A stretch of 64,000 bases of DNA from Poecilobothrus nobilitatus. Lineage: Eukaryota > Arthropoda > Insecta > Diptera > Dolichopodidae. Position 1 is the first letter of the stretch, and every line of letters starts with the position of its first letter. This document shows positions 1 to 12,225 of this stretch, piece by piece. The stretch is from assembly GCA_947095535.1 (NCBI GenBank), contig OX352774.1, positions 263,039,843 through 263,103,842 on the forward strand, read 5' to 3'. A program made the translations under genes and the position numbers. The notes under the pieces were generated by a model that made no database searches, was not told the DNA's origin, and saw only the letters and a list, made by a program, of their open reading frames with translations.

Positions 1-2139
1 TTTACAGTTACCAAATCTTCGACTAAATAATATTTATCCAATCACTGGTTCATTAAAGATCATAGAACTTGAGCTCAGACTCTGTTAAAATTTTTGGATA
101 AAATTTATTCTTTCAATGGTATGATAAGCCAAAAGGAAAGAAAATATTAAAATAAAAAAAATCAAATAAAATGAAATTCTTCAAAAATTATAATGATTTC
201 ATTATCAAAACATGTGCAACATTTACATTTTTTGGGTTAAAAAAAGCGTAAGTTAAATAAAATGGTTTTTTTCTTTTGCTTATTGGTACTTTTTTTTGTA
301 TCTTATATACAGTATTTTATAGTCTTTTATTTGTCAAATATTTAAATAAAAGTTGAATCATCTAATAAGTTAAGTATAACAACAATTATTTTCTATTTCC
401 TTTAATATTTGATTGAAAAAAATCTACTAGAATTTTCTTTTCAAATTTTACTATGTTGTTGTCTTTTTGTTTTTATTTTTATCATACATATATGGATTTG
501 CTTAATAAAAAAAAAAAAATATATATATATATATTTAAATTTTTTAAGGTATTATACATATTTTAGTTAACTAATTTATTTATTTATTTCTTTTTAATAA
601 GTGATGTACTAATACGAAAACTTGTATTTATTAGTTTATGTTGTGTGTATCTTCTAAATGAATTTAAGTCTTTTTTTCTTTTTTGTTTTGTAATTCTATT
701 CTTTTCTGGAACTTAAAAGTGCCTACATATTAATTAAAGTATATTATTTTGTTCGAATAGTAATTTTTCAATTAGTTAAAATGTAATTTTAAAATATTTG
801 CCTAATTTTTTGATCAATCCTTTAACATTTAGTTTCTTTTTTTTTTTTATTTCTACATAATTTTACTCATGGTCATGCAATTAAAGCGTGCATTTAGTAT
901 AGGTATTGTAGCGTAAAAAGAAGAACCTTTAAATAAGGCAGAGTTGATAAAAAAAAAATGCGTCATTCATTCATTGATGCCATTTGTTGGTTGTATAAAG
1001 AAGAATTAGTAAACATTAAAAAAATAACAGAAATCCATTCAACTACTGACCTCCTAACAACAAATTCTACCAGCAATATACAAATAAATGTATATGTATA
1101 CTTAGGTACCATACCTATGCATGTATATATTTTTTTTCATATTAAATTTTTATTCAAAAACAAAAATTCTGCTTTTAACTGCCATATTTTTTCTTTTAAC
1201 CTTTTTTTTTTTAAAATTATTATTATTGTTATTCATTTTAATAAAACTTGCAGTTGTTTTCCCTTCCATGTTTTCAATTTAATTATTTTCAAAATTGTAC
1301 CATAGTATGTACATACATACATTCATACATAATTCAACTGATGTTATGATTTCAACCCCACGTGTTTTGGTTAAAAGAAACTGCATAAGGAACTTAACAA
1401 TTAAATTTCTATACATATTACATATCCATACATACATAGTTAAATATATTTATATCTTTTAATGTATTAAAATATGTACAACTTGTGAAAGGTACATATA
1501 TGGTTTTCGTATACATAAAATTACACATAAAATGTTAAAGAGAAGTAAAAATTGATCTAAATAATATAAAAATATTAAAAGTTAGGAAAAAGAATAACTG
1601 TACGAATAATATTGATTACTATTATGTATGCAGCTGCAACGGAATGTAAGTATTATAATCTGCAGCTGTTAATTTTAATTTTTAACGTACAGTCACAGGT
1701 CAAAAAGGATAGATTTTCTTTTCTTATTCTGCTTCCTTTTTTATACAAGACTCGAATTTTTTTAAAAATGTACTTACATGCAAACACATTATTGTTTTTT
1801 TTTTTTTAATTCTTAAGGCAATGGCATACAGTGGTTAATTTCTTATAACATTATGCTGAATGAGAATAATTTTTTCCTTTGTTTAATATTTTCCCCATAC
1901 TTATTTTTTTCTCCACCAGTATGCCAGTATGGTGTAAATAAATTTTGTACAAAAATTTATTGAGCCAACAAGTATGCAATAGTATTATAAAAAAATACAT
2001 AAATTAGTTTTTATTTTTTCCTCCTATCAATATGTAACTTTATTATTTTTAAAATAATTTTTTTTTTGAATATTTTATAACGATCTTTTTATACAAAAAA
2101 AAAAAAAAAAATAATTTTTTTTTTACAATCATTTTTTAG
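1..2139. other. AT-rich sequence upstream of the Vti1 exon, no gene seen
   Basis: No reading frame here resembles a known protein. It holds an (AT)n run near 518-534, poly-A and poly-T tracts and a (CATA)n-like run near 1310-1330. Because the next feature is an internal 3' exon, much of this stretch is probably intron of the same Vti1 gene. I looked for the expected N-terminal Vti1 exon and could not find it, so that exon is likely upstream of the window. Confidence 0.5.
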
Positions 2140-2652
2140 TTAGAACAAATTGGATTAGAGATACGTGATCAAGATCCTCCAACAAGAAATATTTTAAATA
2201 ATAAATATAAATGTTATCAAGCTGAATTAAAACGACTTGAAGATGATTTTAAAAAAGCTAAAGATATTTCACGACAGGGAACAACATTTGATTTAATTGA
2301 AGATAATGATGATATTGTAATATCTGATGATCAAAGGCAACGTTTATTAGATAATTCTGAAAGAATTGAACGTACTGGAAATCGTTTAAATGAAGGTTAT
2401 CGTGTTATATTAGAAACAGAACAAGTTGGTAATCAGGTTCTTCAAGATTTACATCATCAAAGAGAAACAATACAAAGTGCTAGATCAAAAGCACGTGAAA
2501 CAAATGCAGATTTGGGCCGTTCATCTAGAATACTTAATTCAATGATGATAAGAATATTAAGAGAAAAATTTATAATATATATAGTTGGAGCTATTTTTAT
2601 AATTGTTGTTAGTTTAAGCATTTATTTTTCAATTTCAAGCTCAAAGAACTGA
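2140..2652 (+). CDS. Vti1: Vti1-like Qb-SNARE, last coding exon (5'-partial)
   Basis: This 513-nt exon encodes 170 residues and a TGA stop. It opens in phase 0 directly after a T-rich tract and an AG acceptor (2138-2139). The frame starts LEQIGLEIRDQD, the junction I expect in fly Vti1. It then has the diagnostic block RQRLLDNSERIERTGNRLNE (about residues 66-85) and the SNARE motif ending ETNADLGRSSRILN (about 120-133). Q107 in HHQRET is the probable zero-layer glutamine. A single C-terminal membrane anchor (about 144-163) is followed by a short tail. Vti1 proteins are Qb-SNAREs that pair with syntaxins and VAMPs in fusion among trans-Golgi, endosomes and lysosome or vacuole. About 60 N-terminal residues (the Habc-side helix region) are missing because they lie on an upstream exon that I cannot see. 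The family match is strong and the assignment near certain. Vti1a versus Vti1b type is not decided. Confidence 0.93.
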   Translation, partial: LEQIGLEIRDQDPPTRNILNNKYKCYQAELKRLEDDFKKAKDISRQGTTFDLIEDNDDIVISDDQRQRLLDNSERIERTGNRLNEGYRVILETEQVGNQVLQDLHHQRETIQSARSKARETNADLGRSSRILNSMMIRILREKFIIYIVGAIFIIVVSLSIYFSISSSKN

Positions 2653-3387
2653 TTTTTCAAATTTTAAAACCCTAGAAAAAATAGTGAAAAATAATAATAA
2701 AAATAAAAAAAAAAATGTTTAAAAGAGCCTTTTATTAATAAATAAATAGTAAAAAAAATTTTAAAAATTAAATCATTTATTTACGAATCACACAATTCAG
2801 TATATTATGTTATTAATCATTAAAAAATAAAATAAAATATAAAATATAAATATTAAAGAGATATAAAAATAAAATAAAATATAAATGTATATTGAAAGAT
2901 TATAAAAAGTATTTGTTTTTAATTAAAATTAATATAGAGTTACAAAGTTTCCCTTAAAAAATTTAAAAAGTATAAAATAAATTTTAATTTCAACTATAGT
3001 TTAATTTTTCAAACTAATATGTTATATTTGAAGTTTATTGAAACTTTAGACTTACTTATTTATATATTCAAATATAGTTCCTATCATCTTTTTTTAAATT
3101 TTTTTTTTCTAAATTAAATAAAGATCGTTTATAATATATTCGTAAGGGTGTACGATTTTTGTCAAGCCAAAAAGTAAATTTTCAAGTATTAGAATATGTA
3201 TTTGAAAAACAAAAAATTAATTTAACTTTAAAATTTAATATTTGGCACGTTTTTTTTTTATTTTATTTTTTACATTAAAACTAAATTTATCACTTGTCAA
3301 TAAAAAATAAAATATAATAAAAAAAAAAAAAATCTTATCGACCGACTACCAATTAACTTACAAATAAAATAAAATTTAACAATATTT
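2653..3387. other. convergent intergenic spacer (Vti1 3' end / ABCG-1 3' end)
   Basis: This spacer of about 735 bp separates two tail-to-tail genes. It carries AATAAA motifs on both strands, including TTTATT on + near 3259, which reads as AATAAA downstream of the minus-strand ABCG stop. No open frame of note is present. Confidence 0.5.
2738..2743 (+). terminator. candidate poly(A) signal of Vti1
   Basis: An AATAAA hexamer lies 86 nt after the Vti1 stop codon. The region is rich in A and T, so further AATAAA copies (for example near 2830-2875) are alternatives. Confidence 0.4.
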
Positions 3388-6300
3388 TTAACATCTGTGT
3401 GATGTAAAATTTAAATATTTTTTTAAAAATAATTCAAAATATAAAACTATTTTACTTTTTTTCGAACTTGAATATAAACGAACTTTAATTAGCCAATAAG
3501 CTGCTATTGTAAATACTATATAAAAACAAGTTAATGCTATTATTGATGTTGTATAATATGCATCTTCTAAACCTGCAATTTTTAATAATGTTTTTGATTT
3601 TCTAAATAAACATATTACTTCTTCATCTGGACAATTAGAATCCGGTCTATTATCATATAAGGCAGCCATAATTCCTAATATACTATGTCTTAAATAACTT
3701 AAATTCATTGAAATTTTTATATAAAATGGTACATCTTTAATACCGAAACCAAAACCATAACCAGCTAATACAATCATTGGTGCTATAGATGCAGGTCCAA
3801 TAAATTGACCATTCTAAAAATAAAAAAAAATAAAGAAAAATTGGTTAAAAATAATCTCATTTTTATTTTTTAAATGTAATTTTTAATTTTTTTTTAATAC
3901 TTTTTTCAATACTTACCACCATATTAAATCTAGAACCTATTACACATCCAAAACTATCAGATACTAATCCAGTTAAAATAGCAACTAAATACATTTTACT
4001 AAATCTCAATAATTCTAATGGCTGACTTGACATTACATAAATAATAGTTAAATATACAACACCTATTATTAACATAAACGGTATTCGAGCTACAATTAAA
4101 GCTAAATAATAGGGTCCCAATTTATACCATTGATTGAAATGTTCTCTTTTTAATAAACGAAATTCAGATGGAACTATAATTAATAAAAAAAAATTATTTT
4201 TTAGGATTTGGTATTTTGTTATTATTTTATAAAATAATTTACATGAAGATAAAACTGGCATCATTGGTATATAAATATAAGAGATCATAATTGCAAATGC
4301 TAAACCATAATTTTGTAATGCTTTAGAAGCATCAGTACCACTGCCTTCATAAAGGCAACCAAGTAAAATTGCTAAAACTAGATGCATAGCAATTTTTAAT
4401 TTAATGTAACTCTGAAAAACAAAAAAAATGTAAATATTTTTTAATTAAATAAATTGAACTTATAAAAACCTTATCCCGCCACATTCGAATCATCATTCTT
4501 CGTAATAAAATTGTAAATTGATTCCACCAACCGGATTGATTTTTTAAAAATGTTTCACTAAATTCCATTTCAAATTTTTCAAAATTTTTAAATGAATCTT
4601 GATGTTCAATTGCATGTTGATTTGATGACCATGTATATTTTCCATTTTGCATAGTAGTAACCATTTTATCAACATGTTCCCAACCATATTCACCGCACGA
4701 AACTTCAATTACTACAGCAAAATAAAATATTAAAATTAAAATAATTGAATTTAATATAATTGGAACTCACTAAAGTCAGCTGGATTATAAGTTGTTGGAC
4801 ATGATAAATTAATAGATTCCATATATGGTAATACATTACTACTTGAACCTTGATAAACACATTTACCAGCACTTAAAATGTAAATATTGTCAAATAATCT
4901 AAAATAAAATAATTTTTTTTTCAGCCATTTAAAAAAATGTTTAACAAAAATTATTACTGAAATATTTTTGCTGATGGTGTATGAATTGAACAGATTACAG
5001 TTCTACCAGCATGTGCTATTCGACTAAGTAAAGTTATGCATTGGGAACTAGATAGATCATCTAAACCTCTGTAATTTTAATAAAAATAATTTTCTAAATT
5101 CATAATGAGCACAATAAAATTATTATCAGCTATTATTTACGTTGTTGGTTCGTCTAAAAACAATACTGGAGGATTATCAACTAATTCCATTGCAATTGAT
5201 AATCTTTTTCTTTCTCCTCCTGACAAATTTGTACCAAATGTATTTAAAGATTTATCTAAACGAAGATTTTCTAAAATTTCATTTATCTAAAAAATGGTAT
5301 TAGAAAGAAAAATAAATATTTTAAAAATTCAAATTTTTAATTTTATTGGTTGTATTCAGCACTTACAATTTCATTTTTTTTTTTTAGTGAAATTTTATTA
5401 CCCAATTTTAAATTGGCCGATATCATCATAGCTTCACGAACAGTTACAAATGGATCCAACTCCTCATTTTGCATAATATATCGTGACATTTTTCGGAAAA
5501 TTTTCGATTCTCTTGGTTTTCCATTAATATTTATTTGTCCAGATGTTGGTTTAGTTCTTAAAAAAAGGAGACAGAAAAAAAAAATGCTTTTTAATATAGA
5601 ATGCTACTGTATGTGATATTAATTTTTCTAAATTAAATACCTGTACTCAGATAATATATTTAATAAAGTTGTTTTACCAGATCCTGATGGACCAAGAATA
5701 GCTGTTAATTGATTTGATAGAAATTTTCCACTTACATTGTGAATTATAGGTTTGGTTTCTGTTTCAAAAATTAAAATTAAATTAATAAAAAATTTTAAAA
5801 TAAAATTAACGTGGCTGAGGGTGTAAACATTTTTTAAAGAAGATTTGGATTTCAGTTATTATAGTTGGTTTTATATATAGAACTTCCAATAAAGAAATTC
5901 TGACAAAAACTGAGGTAAAGTAATAAAAACAATAGTAAATCACTTTAGAGCCTTTGACCATTTGAAATAATCTTGAAGCATCTTCTTATGAAAGCGAAAA
6001 AAATGAAATAGTCCGGTATATTATCAATTCTACTAAAAAACAAATGAACTGAAGATCTGAGATGATCTGATAAAAAGTAAAAATTTTAAATTATGATTCG
6101 AACTCCAAACTACTTCGATGATTCGAAGTAATGCTGTTATATTAAATACGAAAAGAATAAAATTTAAAAAGCAAAATAGACTGAAATTTCATAAAAGTAT
6201 GATTTCCTTATCTCTAAATTTGAATTTTGATTATTTCTTGAAAAATCTCCAATAATTAAAACATTGAAAATCTAATTATTATCTAAAAGTAAGATCGGAA

Positions 6301-6739
6301 CTTAATTTATAAGATGTAAATTGTGTATGGAAATGAAAAACTTAAATTATAGTGATTAAGACAAAAATTTATTCTCGAAAGGTCTCGGTTTCAAACATCG
6401 GCTGGGTCATATACATATATGTAGATTAATAATATGACTTGATAAGATAATCTGCAATTTAATGGAGTCAAAAAATAGTAAAATGTCAATCCAGTCTACT
6501 TTCATAATAACTACTTTCATAGAATTATCAAAAAACAAAAAAAAAAAAAAAAATTTACCTCGATTAATATCTGATAAAGTATAACATATATCATTAAATT
6601 CAATATTAATTGGTGGCCATTCTGGTAAATGTTGAAATTCAAAATTATTTTCGCAAATTGTTTTTTGATTTAAATTTTCGATATCTTTTTTATTAGTTTC
6701 GCCGGACCTTATATAATTGTTATTTTTAAATTCCATCAT
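3388..6739 (-). CDS. ABCG half-transporter (ABCG1/4-like), complete, ten exons
   Basis: Exons, in transcript order: 6739-6559, 5758-5641, 5556-5367, 5286-5141, 5068-4958, 4898-4771, 4711-4470, 4411-4243, 4173-3917, 3813-3388. They sum to 1968 nt (655 residues plus TAA), every junction is GT-AG and all phases agree. The order is nucleotide-binding domain then membrane domain, as in ABCG half-transporters. Walker [10 protein letters not shown] is at 83-91, the Q-loop at Q129, the signature LSGGE at 184-188, Walker B VLFLDE at 204-209, D-loop TGLDD at 212-216 and the switch His in CSIHTPSA at 241. A membrane domain with about six helices spans roughly 375-640, with a Cys-containing extracellular loop ([10 protein letters not shown]). 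The C-tail runs about 25 residues past the usual end. Two in-frame ATGs start the frame (6739, 6736). It must dimerise to work. The substrate is unknown; lipid or sterol export is the family norm. Untranslated 5' exons cannot be excluded. Confidence 0.92.
5759..6558 (-). other. intron 1 of ABCG-1, holding a SINE-II fragment
   Basis: This 800-bp intron is the longest of the gene; the others are about 70-103 nt except where noted by the exon list. It starts GTAAAT after CGAG and ends in CAG before AAACC. A fragment of the tRNA-derived SINE-II family lies inside it near 6345-6410. Confidence 0.75.
6345..6410 (+). mobile_element. SINE-II fragment (tRNA-like box B region)
   Basis: The stretch CGAAAGGTCTCGGTTTCAAA (from 6376), continued by ACATCGGCTGGGTCAT, aligns with the same part of the copies at 12941-13132 (reverse) and 27207-27424. 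It matches around the pol III box B (GGTTTCAAAC against consensus GGTTCRANYCC). The 5' box A half is too diverged to place, so the copy is degraded. Confidence 0.55.
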
Positions 6740-7136
6740 TTTTAATTTTTAAATATAACAGATAAAATAATTTTTTTTTTTTTGTCTTTTCACTAAATTA
6801 TCATTTTCCTAATGATCCAAAAACTGATATTCTCTGAGTGTATGTATGTATGTATGTATATTCAATCTGAAAGTATAAATAAATAAAGAAAATTATAATT
6901 TTTTATATATGAAAATACTGTTTTGTAGTATGTATTTAGAAAAATCAGATTAAAATTTGAAAAAATTATAAATAATATTATATAGGTGAATAGGTGAAAT
7001 GAAATAGAAAATTAAACATTAAATAAAACGCTTCAGTGCATGAACTAAATTTTTTTTTTTTTAAATTATCAGATTAATGAATTTTTGTAATGGTTAAAAT
7101 CTAATATTATTCTAAACGGTTGTTAAAGGTTGAATG
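6740..7136. other. 5' flank of ABCG-1
   Basis: This is A+T-rich sequence directly upstream of the ABCG-1 start on the minus strand. It has a (TATG)n run near 6840-6860 and a poly-T tract. I cannot name a TATA box or initiator with confidence in so A+T-rich a background. Confidence 0.4.
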
Positions 7137-7300
7137 AAAAATAAAGGTTTTTAAAGGTGGACAATTTCCAAAAGACAAGAAATAACAGACTGTAAATTTT
7201 ACTAAAATTTGTTACTGTGTTTATTGTGTTTTATTTAAAGAAAAAATTGTGTAAAATTTCTTCGATTGCAAAATTTTGTCTTCACATAACGGTAAAAGTA
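7137..7300 (+). repeat. interspersed repeat family R-B, internally deleted copy
   Basis: The segment GGTGGACAATTTCCAAAAGA near 7156 and the end TCTTCACATAACGGTAAAAG near 7280 match the two ends of the longer copies at 13505-13910 and 33305-33760. The middle is missing. The family has no recognised coding sequence. Confidence 0.55.
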
Positions 7301-7399
7301 AATACTAAATTATAAGAAATTGTATAATTTTGTTTGATACAAATTTACAAGGTTAAGATAATGTCTTGTTTTTTGGTGTTTTTAGAATGAAAAAAATAT

Positions 7400-7660
7400 T
7401 AAGCAAAAAGTGAGAAACAGAGCTTTATACTTTTTGAAAACAGGGCTCTTTATACTTTGAGGGGTTTTACATTCGTAATGTGTAGAGCTATATAAAAGAG
7501 TTGTTTTAGAACATAAATTGTTTTAAGAGATCTAATTCATGGTTAACATTTGATTGTTCTATTTTTAACGATGTAGATATTTTGTAAATAGATGGACGGA
7601 TGGACGGATGGACGGACAGAGTGAATCTAATATTTTTTTCAAAAAATCCTAATAAAATAA
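7400..7660 (+). repeat. interspersed repeat family R-E with (GGACGGAT)n core
   Basis: The part GATCTAATTCATGGTTAACA (about 7529-7548) and the GGACGGACAGAG stretch at about 7604-7621 match the reverse complement of 27950-28110. In that copy a similar GATCTGTTCATGGTTAAAAT is followed by GAGGGACAGAC. The short GGAC/GGAT tandem run at 7591-7618 is internal. GGACGGACAG-type motifs are common in dipteran repeats. Ends are not resolved. Confidence 0.5.
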
Positions 7661-9829
7661 AAATGGGAAGTTGATTGATCTAAATATTAGGTATAGCTCA
7701 TCCTTTAAATTATGAAATTAAAAAAAAAACTATTAATGGAAGGTAAAATACATGCATGTATATTAAATTATAAATTTGTAAGTTCAATACAGAAAAAGAG
7801 TTAACAGAAAATAATTTACAAATAATACAATATGGAGACTAATAATATATTCTTTTTTATTCATGAAGGCTAAGCTAACGCTTCAGAAATAGACTATAAA
7901 CTCTAAATTCGCTATAGACTCTAGATCTTGTGCACCTATAGTCTAGATGTGTAGTACACCTTCAATACGTGGGAAAACATTTGCGACAAGGTTTTGAGTT
8001 AAATTTCATTAGATTTATCCAAAGAAGATTCCATTCTGATGAAAAAAAATCTTTTAAATATTCTAGGGTCTATATCAAAGAATTCACCTAAATCTTGGAA
8101 AAAAAACTACCAGAATTTTCGCTTTTTTCTTCACAGACTGGAACAGGAACATAGAAAGTTTTTCTCGCTCTCTATAGCGTAAATTCCTCTGTAAAATCTA
8201 CATATTTAAGATCTATATGCATACCTAATTTTCTAGCATTTTTAGCGATAACATACGCTCGTATTAATACCATCAATGTTTTTATCAATCTTTTCTAAAA
8301 ACTAATATATCAACACGAAGTATTACAAAAAGCAGCAAGACACTATCTATGATATCTGATCACCCTTAGCAATCTAGAAAGTATATGTAATATGTATTAT
8401 GAACCCATTGCAAAAATAGCTCTATATTTTATTTATAAGTAAGTATATTGTAAATCGTTTATTAATACATATTTATCCAAAAATAACGGTAGCTACCAGT
8501 TTCTAAATTAATTTTATGTAGTTTCAAACATTTATTATACGCCTTATTTATAATTTAACTTACATGATTCTTGATAAAACCTTACGTTTATGAATATTTA
8601 TAAATTCACATACATATACATATGTATGTACATAGGTAATACAAAAAATTTAATAATAGGGTTACCCAATCAAAATCAGAAATTGACAAATTGAATATTT
8701 TTCTACTTACAAAATAATAAACCTATAGATAATATATATATCTATACATCTAAAAGAAAAGCTATTAAAAAAAGTATTACATTTTTTAAACATTCAACAT
8801 TTTAAATAACCGCATGAAAAACTTAAAAAACTGAACTTTGCTGATATTAAAGACAACGAAAATAAAACAAAAATAAAACAGAAAATTTCCACTTTACCGG
8901 CTTTTTGCAATTTATTTTTGTTTTTTTTTATTTTAAATTTTTTAAAATTTTCAAGTGATTTACTTTATTTATTATACTACAGCTTCATTTGTATCTATAA
9001 ATACAAATATAGTATAAACACAGCTACAATATTTACCGTTAATAATGTCTTCGATAATTTATTACTAATGAATGGATTTTGAGATTAGTATGAACGAATT
9101 TGAAACATTGAAACCATAATATTATTGTAAAGTGAATGACTATATAAGAATGAAAATATTTAAACTTGATACAGATTTTCTTTCTTTATATATACATGGA
9201 TGTATATTATATATACATACATATATATACAGTGACTTTCAAAATTGTTGTAATAAATTGAAATTTTTATTTTTATTTTATGTAAAATTGAGAAAACTTT
9301 GAATTTTCCTGATTTTATATTTACATATACATATGCATGTATATATGTATATCAAGGGGTTTATGTATTTTTCTAAATGAAATTTATAAGTATATAATAA
9401 AAAAGCTTTATTTTAAGATTTTTAATGATGATTGACTGTTTATTACAAAAAAAAATTGTTAGGATGGTTGTGAATAATCAATCGTAATTTTAAGTTTAGC
9501 TAAGTGACTAAATTTATGAATTCGAGTTAAATCAATAATATATTAAAAAATTTCTATAAATGTTGTTTTAATTTCTAGAGATGTATATATGTACAAAATT
9601 TTAACAACGCACATGGGCAGATCATTACCCTTATTAAACTTAAGACTTAGTGAAGTATAGTGTCTTTTAATATTTTGAGAATTAGGTTTTGTACCTCAAT
9701 GGTATTACGAGACTTTGTTTCATAAAAAAGGTTTATAAAAGTACGATATACCCTATCATAACATATCATATTCTATCATTGTAGGAGCAAACTATGGAGT
9801 GAAAAATCCAGACTTTGATCTACGGAGCT
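7661..9829. other. intergenic, no gene seen
   Basis: The sequence is A+T-rich with microsatellite-like TACATATGTA clusters near 8600-8635, 9180-9235 and 9320-9350. A somewhat more complex, less A+T-biased stretch at 7860-8360 has no frame I recognise and may be an old transposon. Confidence 0.4.
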
Positions 9830-10215
9830 TCTGAGAATATTCTGAAAAATTTTGAAAAAATTATAGCTTCCAGTAAAAACAACCTGACAATTTTCACAGG
9901 CTTTATATCGGCACATTGTCGGCTAAAAGGGCACTGAAAGAAAATTGGAATAGAGATTGGCACATATAAATGCTGTTAAGAAGAAGAAGAATCTGTAGGG
10001 CAAATTGTCACAGCCTACAGAGTTCAACTCCGAGCAAGATATATGCACCTAGAGGCATATTGCTTTACTAAAAATGAACTGTTAGCAATAAACCCTCCAC
10101 CCCTTTTAGTTATGTTTTTTCGAGGCAGTAGGGCTAGCCGAAATATTATAAATGAAGGCCAAATCCATAGTACGTAGAGGAACACAATAGATCTACATCC
10201 AAAAGTAAAAGTGTT
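9830..10215 (+). mobile_element. LINE 3' end remnant (RNase H C-terminal region), copy 1
   Basis: The broken frame reads ...GFISAHCRLKGH... and later LRARYMHLEAYCF..., aligning with the copy at 29941-30830. In that copy the same place reads GFLSGYCQLKRHLKKI and LGARYVHLGAYCF. This is the TGHCxLxxHL-type block near the end of the RNase H domain found in I-like and related non-LTR retrotransposons of insects. Stops and frameshifts mean it is dead. The reading direction is +. Confidence 0.68.
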
Positions 10216-11130
10216 ACTTAAATCCTTTTTAAATAATCTAATCTAAATCAAATAATCATTACACAACATATTTACATATCAACGTCATTTTTTCCCATTT
10301 ATGATTCACCAATATACCTATTTTCATATTCGGTATCAACAATTGATTCTTATTGGTTCCGTATTTCACAGCAGCTCCTAAAATTTTGTAATATAAAAAT
10401 TTAATTAACCTTTAGGTTTAAAAAAAAAGTTTTATATACGAGTATTTCATCCTATTTTATATCTTGTGGACAAATCTTATTGCCAAAAAAGGATTTAAAA
10501 TTATTAGTCTTTTAATGTACCATTGCTAATTTTTTTTAGGTAAATAATAACTTAATTGATATTTAAAATTTTTTTTCATCTGTAATTAATATTTGTTTTG
10601 TTGTAAAGCGAAAATAAATTTACATACTTGTACTATGATCAGACTATGTACTTCAACTAGGATCTTTGAAAGGTAAAAAATTATCAATAAGGAAGTACTC
10701 AGTTAAAAAAGTAGATTTTTAAATGGTTTTTTTTTTTAATATTTGTTTTTATAAAATAGGAAAGGTATAAATCAAAGAAGTAAAATGTAGCGTAAAATAC
10801 ATTTAAAATAACTTTTGTATGTTTCGAAAGTACTAATTGTTTTTGAAAAATAATAATTAACATTTAAAAGCTGGTATGTAATTTACTTTACTTGTCAATT
10901 TTTATGTTCCATGTGTAATATTTAATTTATACCTTAAAATTTAAATTGGAGACTTGATTTAAGACTTCGTTAAGATAAAAACATATTATAAAAAAACCTC
11001 TTTAATATATCATATGGATAAAAAAGCGTACAGCATTTATAATTAAAACGGAAAATGAATGATCGTATATGGGTGTACATTACAATAAAATAAATTAATT
11101 ATTTTTTAATAATATATACATATATAGTAG
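10216..11130. other. intergenic, no gene seen
   Basis: This is A+T-rich sequence with no frame or repeat that I can assign. Confidence 0.4.
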
Positions 11131-11315
<185 letters not shown>

Positions 11316-11454
11316 GTACAAAGTGATTGGGAATTATTCGAGGAAGTATAGAAGAATAATTTAAAAGTTTCCAAAGAATGGAGAAGATCTTTCTCTAAAG
11401 ATGGTTTTGAAATTAATTATAAGCTCAATAATTTAAAAGGGAGAATATTTTATT

Positions 11455-11690
11455 CACTAAGATTTTAGTGCCTATTTTATACATTAAATTTTTCGTTTTG
11501 CGTATAGCTTTTGGTGTAAGATCTTTTCGTAAGAAGATGTAAGAAGATTTTATTTAAAAAATTTATAATGGTCAATTCTTGTTACGATATAAATTCTTGT
11601 TCTAAATTATCACGTGTTTTTTGTTGTTTATGACTGGTGTATTAGTATTAGCTTTATTAAAATCAACATTATTTTGAGTTGTTTAGCAAT
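11455..11690. repeat. direct duplication R-D, unit 1
   Basis: It shares ordered blocks with 11990-12225: TTTTTCGTTTTGCGTATA, TTTGGTGTAAGA, ACGATATAAATTCTT, ATCACGTGTTTTT, ATGACTGGTGTATTA. The two units run in the same direction about 540 bp apart. Function is unknown; it may be an old segmental duplication or two copies of an element. Confidence 0.7.
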
Positions 11691-11989
11691 GTTTAAAATA
11701 AATAAATAAGATTTGTTAACAGTTTTATTCGGCATTGACTCTGAATCTTGTTTTTCAGTGTTTACAAAACATGAATTGGATTTGTTTAATAAAATATTGG
11801 ACCGTTTTTTAGATTGAAGCTATAAAAGCTATTAGATTGACAAAATAAAAACCGTTGCCAATTTAAATCACTATCGATATACATACATATGGATATCTTT
11901 TTTTTTTCATTAATATGGAAGAGGTACAGATACTACGATTTTTTTTGGAAATCACTATACAATTATATCTTTCCACGCTCTAAAGCCTT

Positions 11990-12225
11990 AAGTCTTAGTG
12001 TCTATTTTATACATTATAAATTTTTCGTTTTGCGTATATACATATATATAGCGTTTGGTGTAAGAAATCTGGTTTTAATTAAAAATTTTATAATTGGTAA
12101 TTCTTGTAACGATATAAATTCTTATTCTAAATTTTTTAATATTTCATCACGTGTTTTTACTTTTTTATGACTGGTGTATTAATAATACACTTTGCTTTGT
12201 TAAAATTAACATGATTCTGTAATGT
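11990..12225. repeat. direct duplication R-D, unit 2
   Basis: This is the second, diverged copy of the unit at 11455-11690, with a short TATATACATATATAT insertion near 12040. Both keep the palindrome CACGTG and the block ATGACTGGTGTATTA. Confidence 0.7.

Noticed and set aside
958..1305. 115-codon plus frame upstream of Vti1
   Set aside because: Poly-T-driven Phe/Ile/Asn composition with no resemblance to the expected Vti1 N-terminus and no suitable splice donor linking it to 2140.
5105..5616. Plus-strand open frames at 5105-5290 and 5350-5616
   Set aside because: They lie antisense over ABCG-1 exons 4 and 3, whose coding sense and splice phases are clear on the minus strand.
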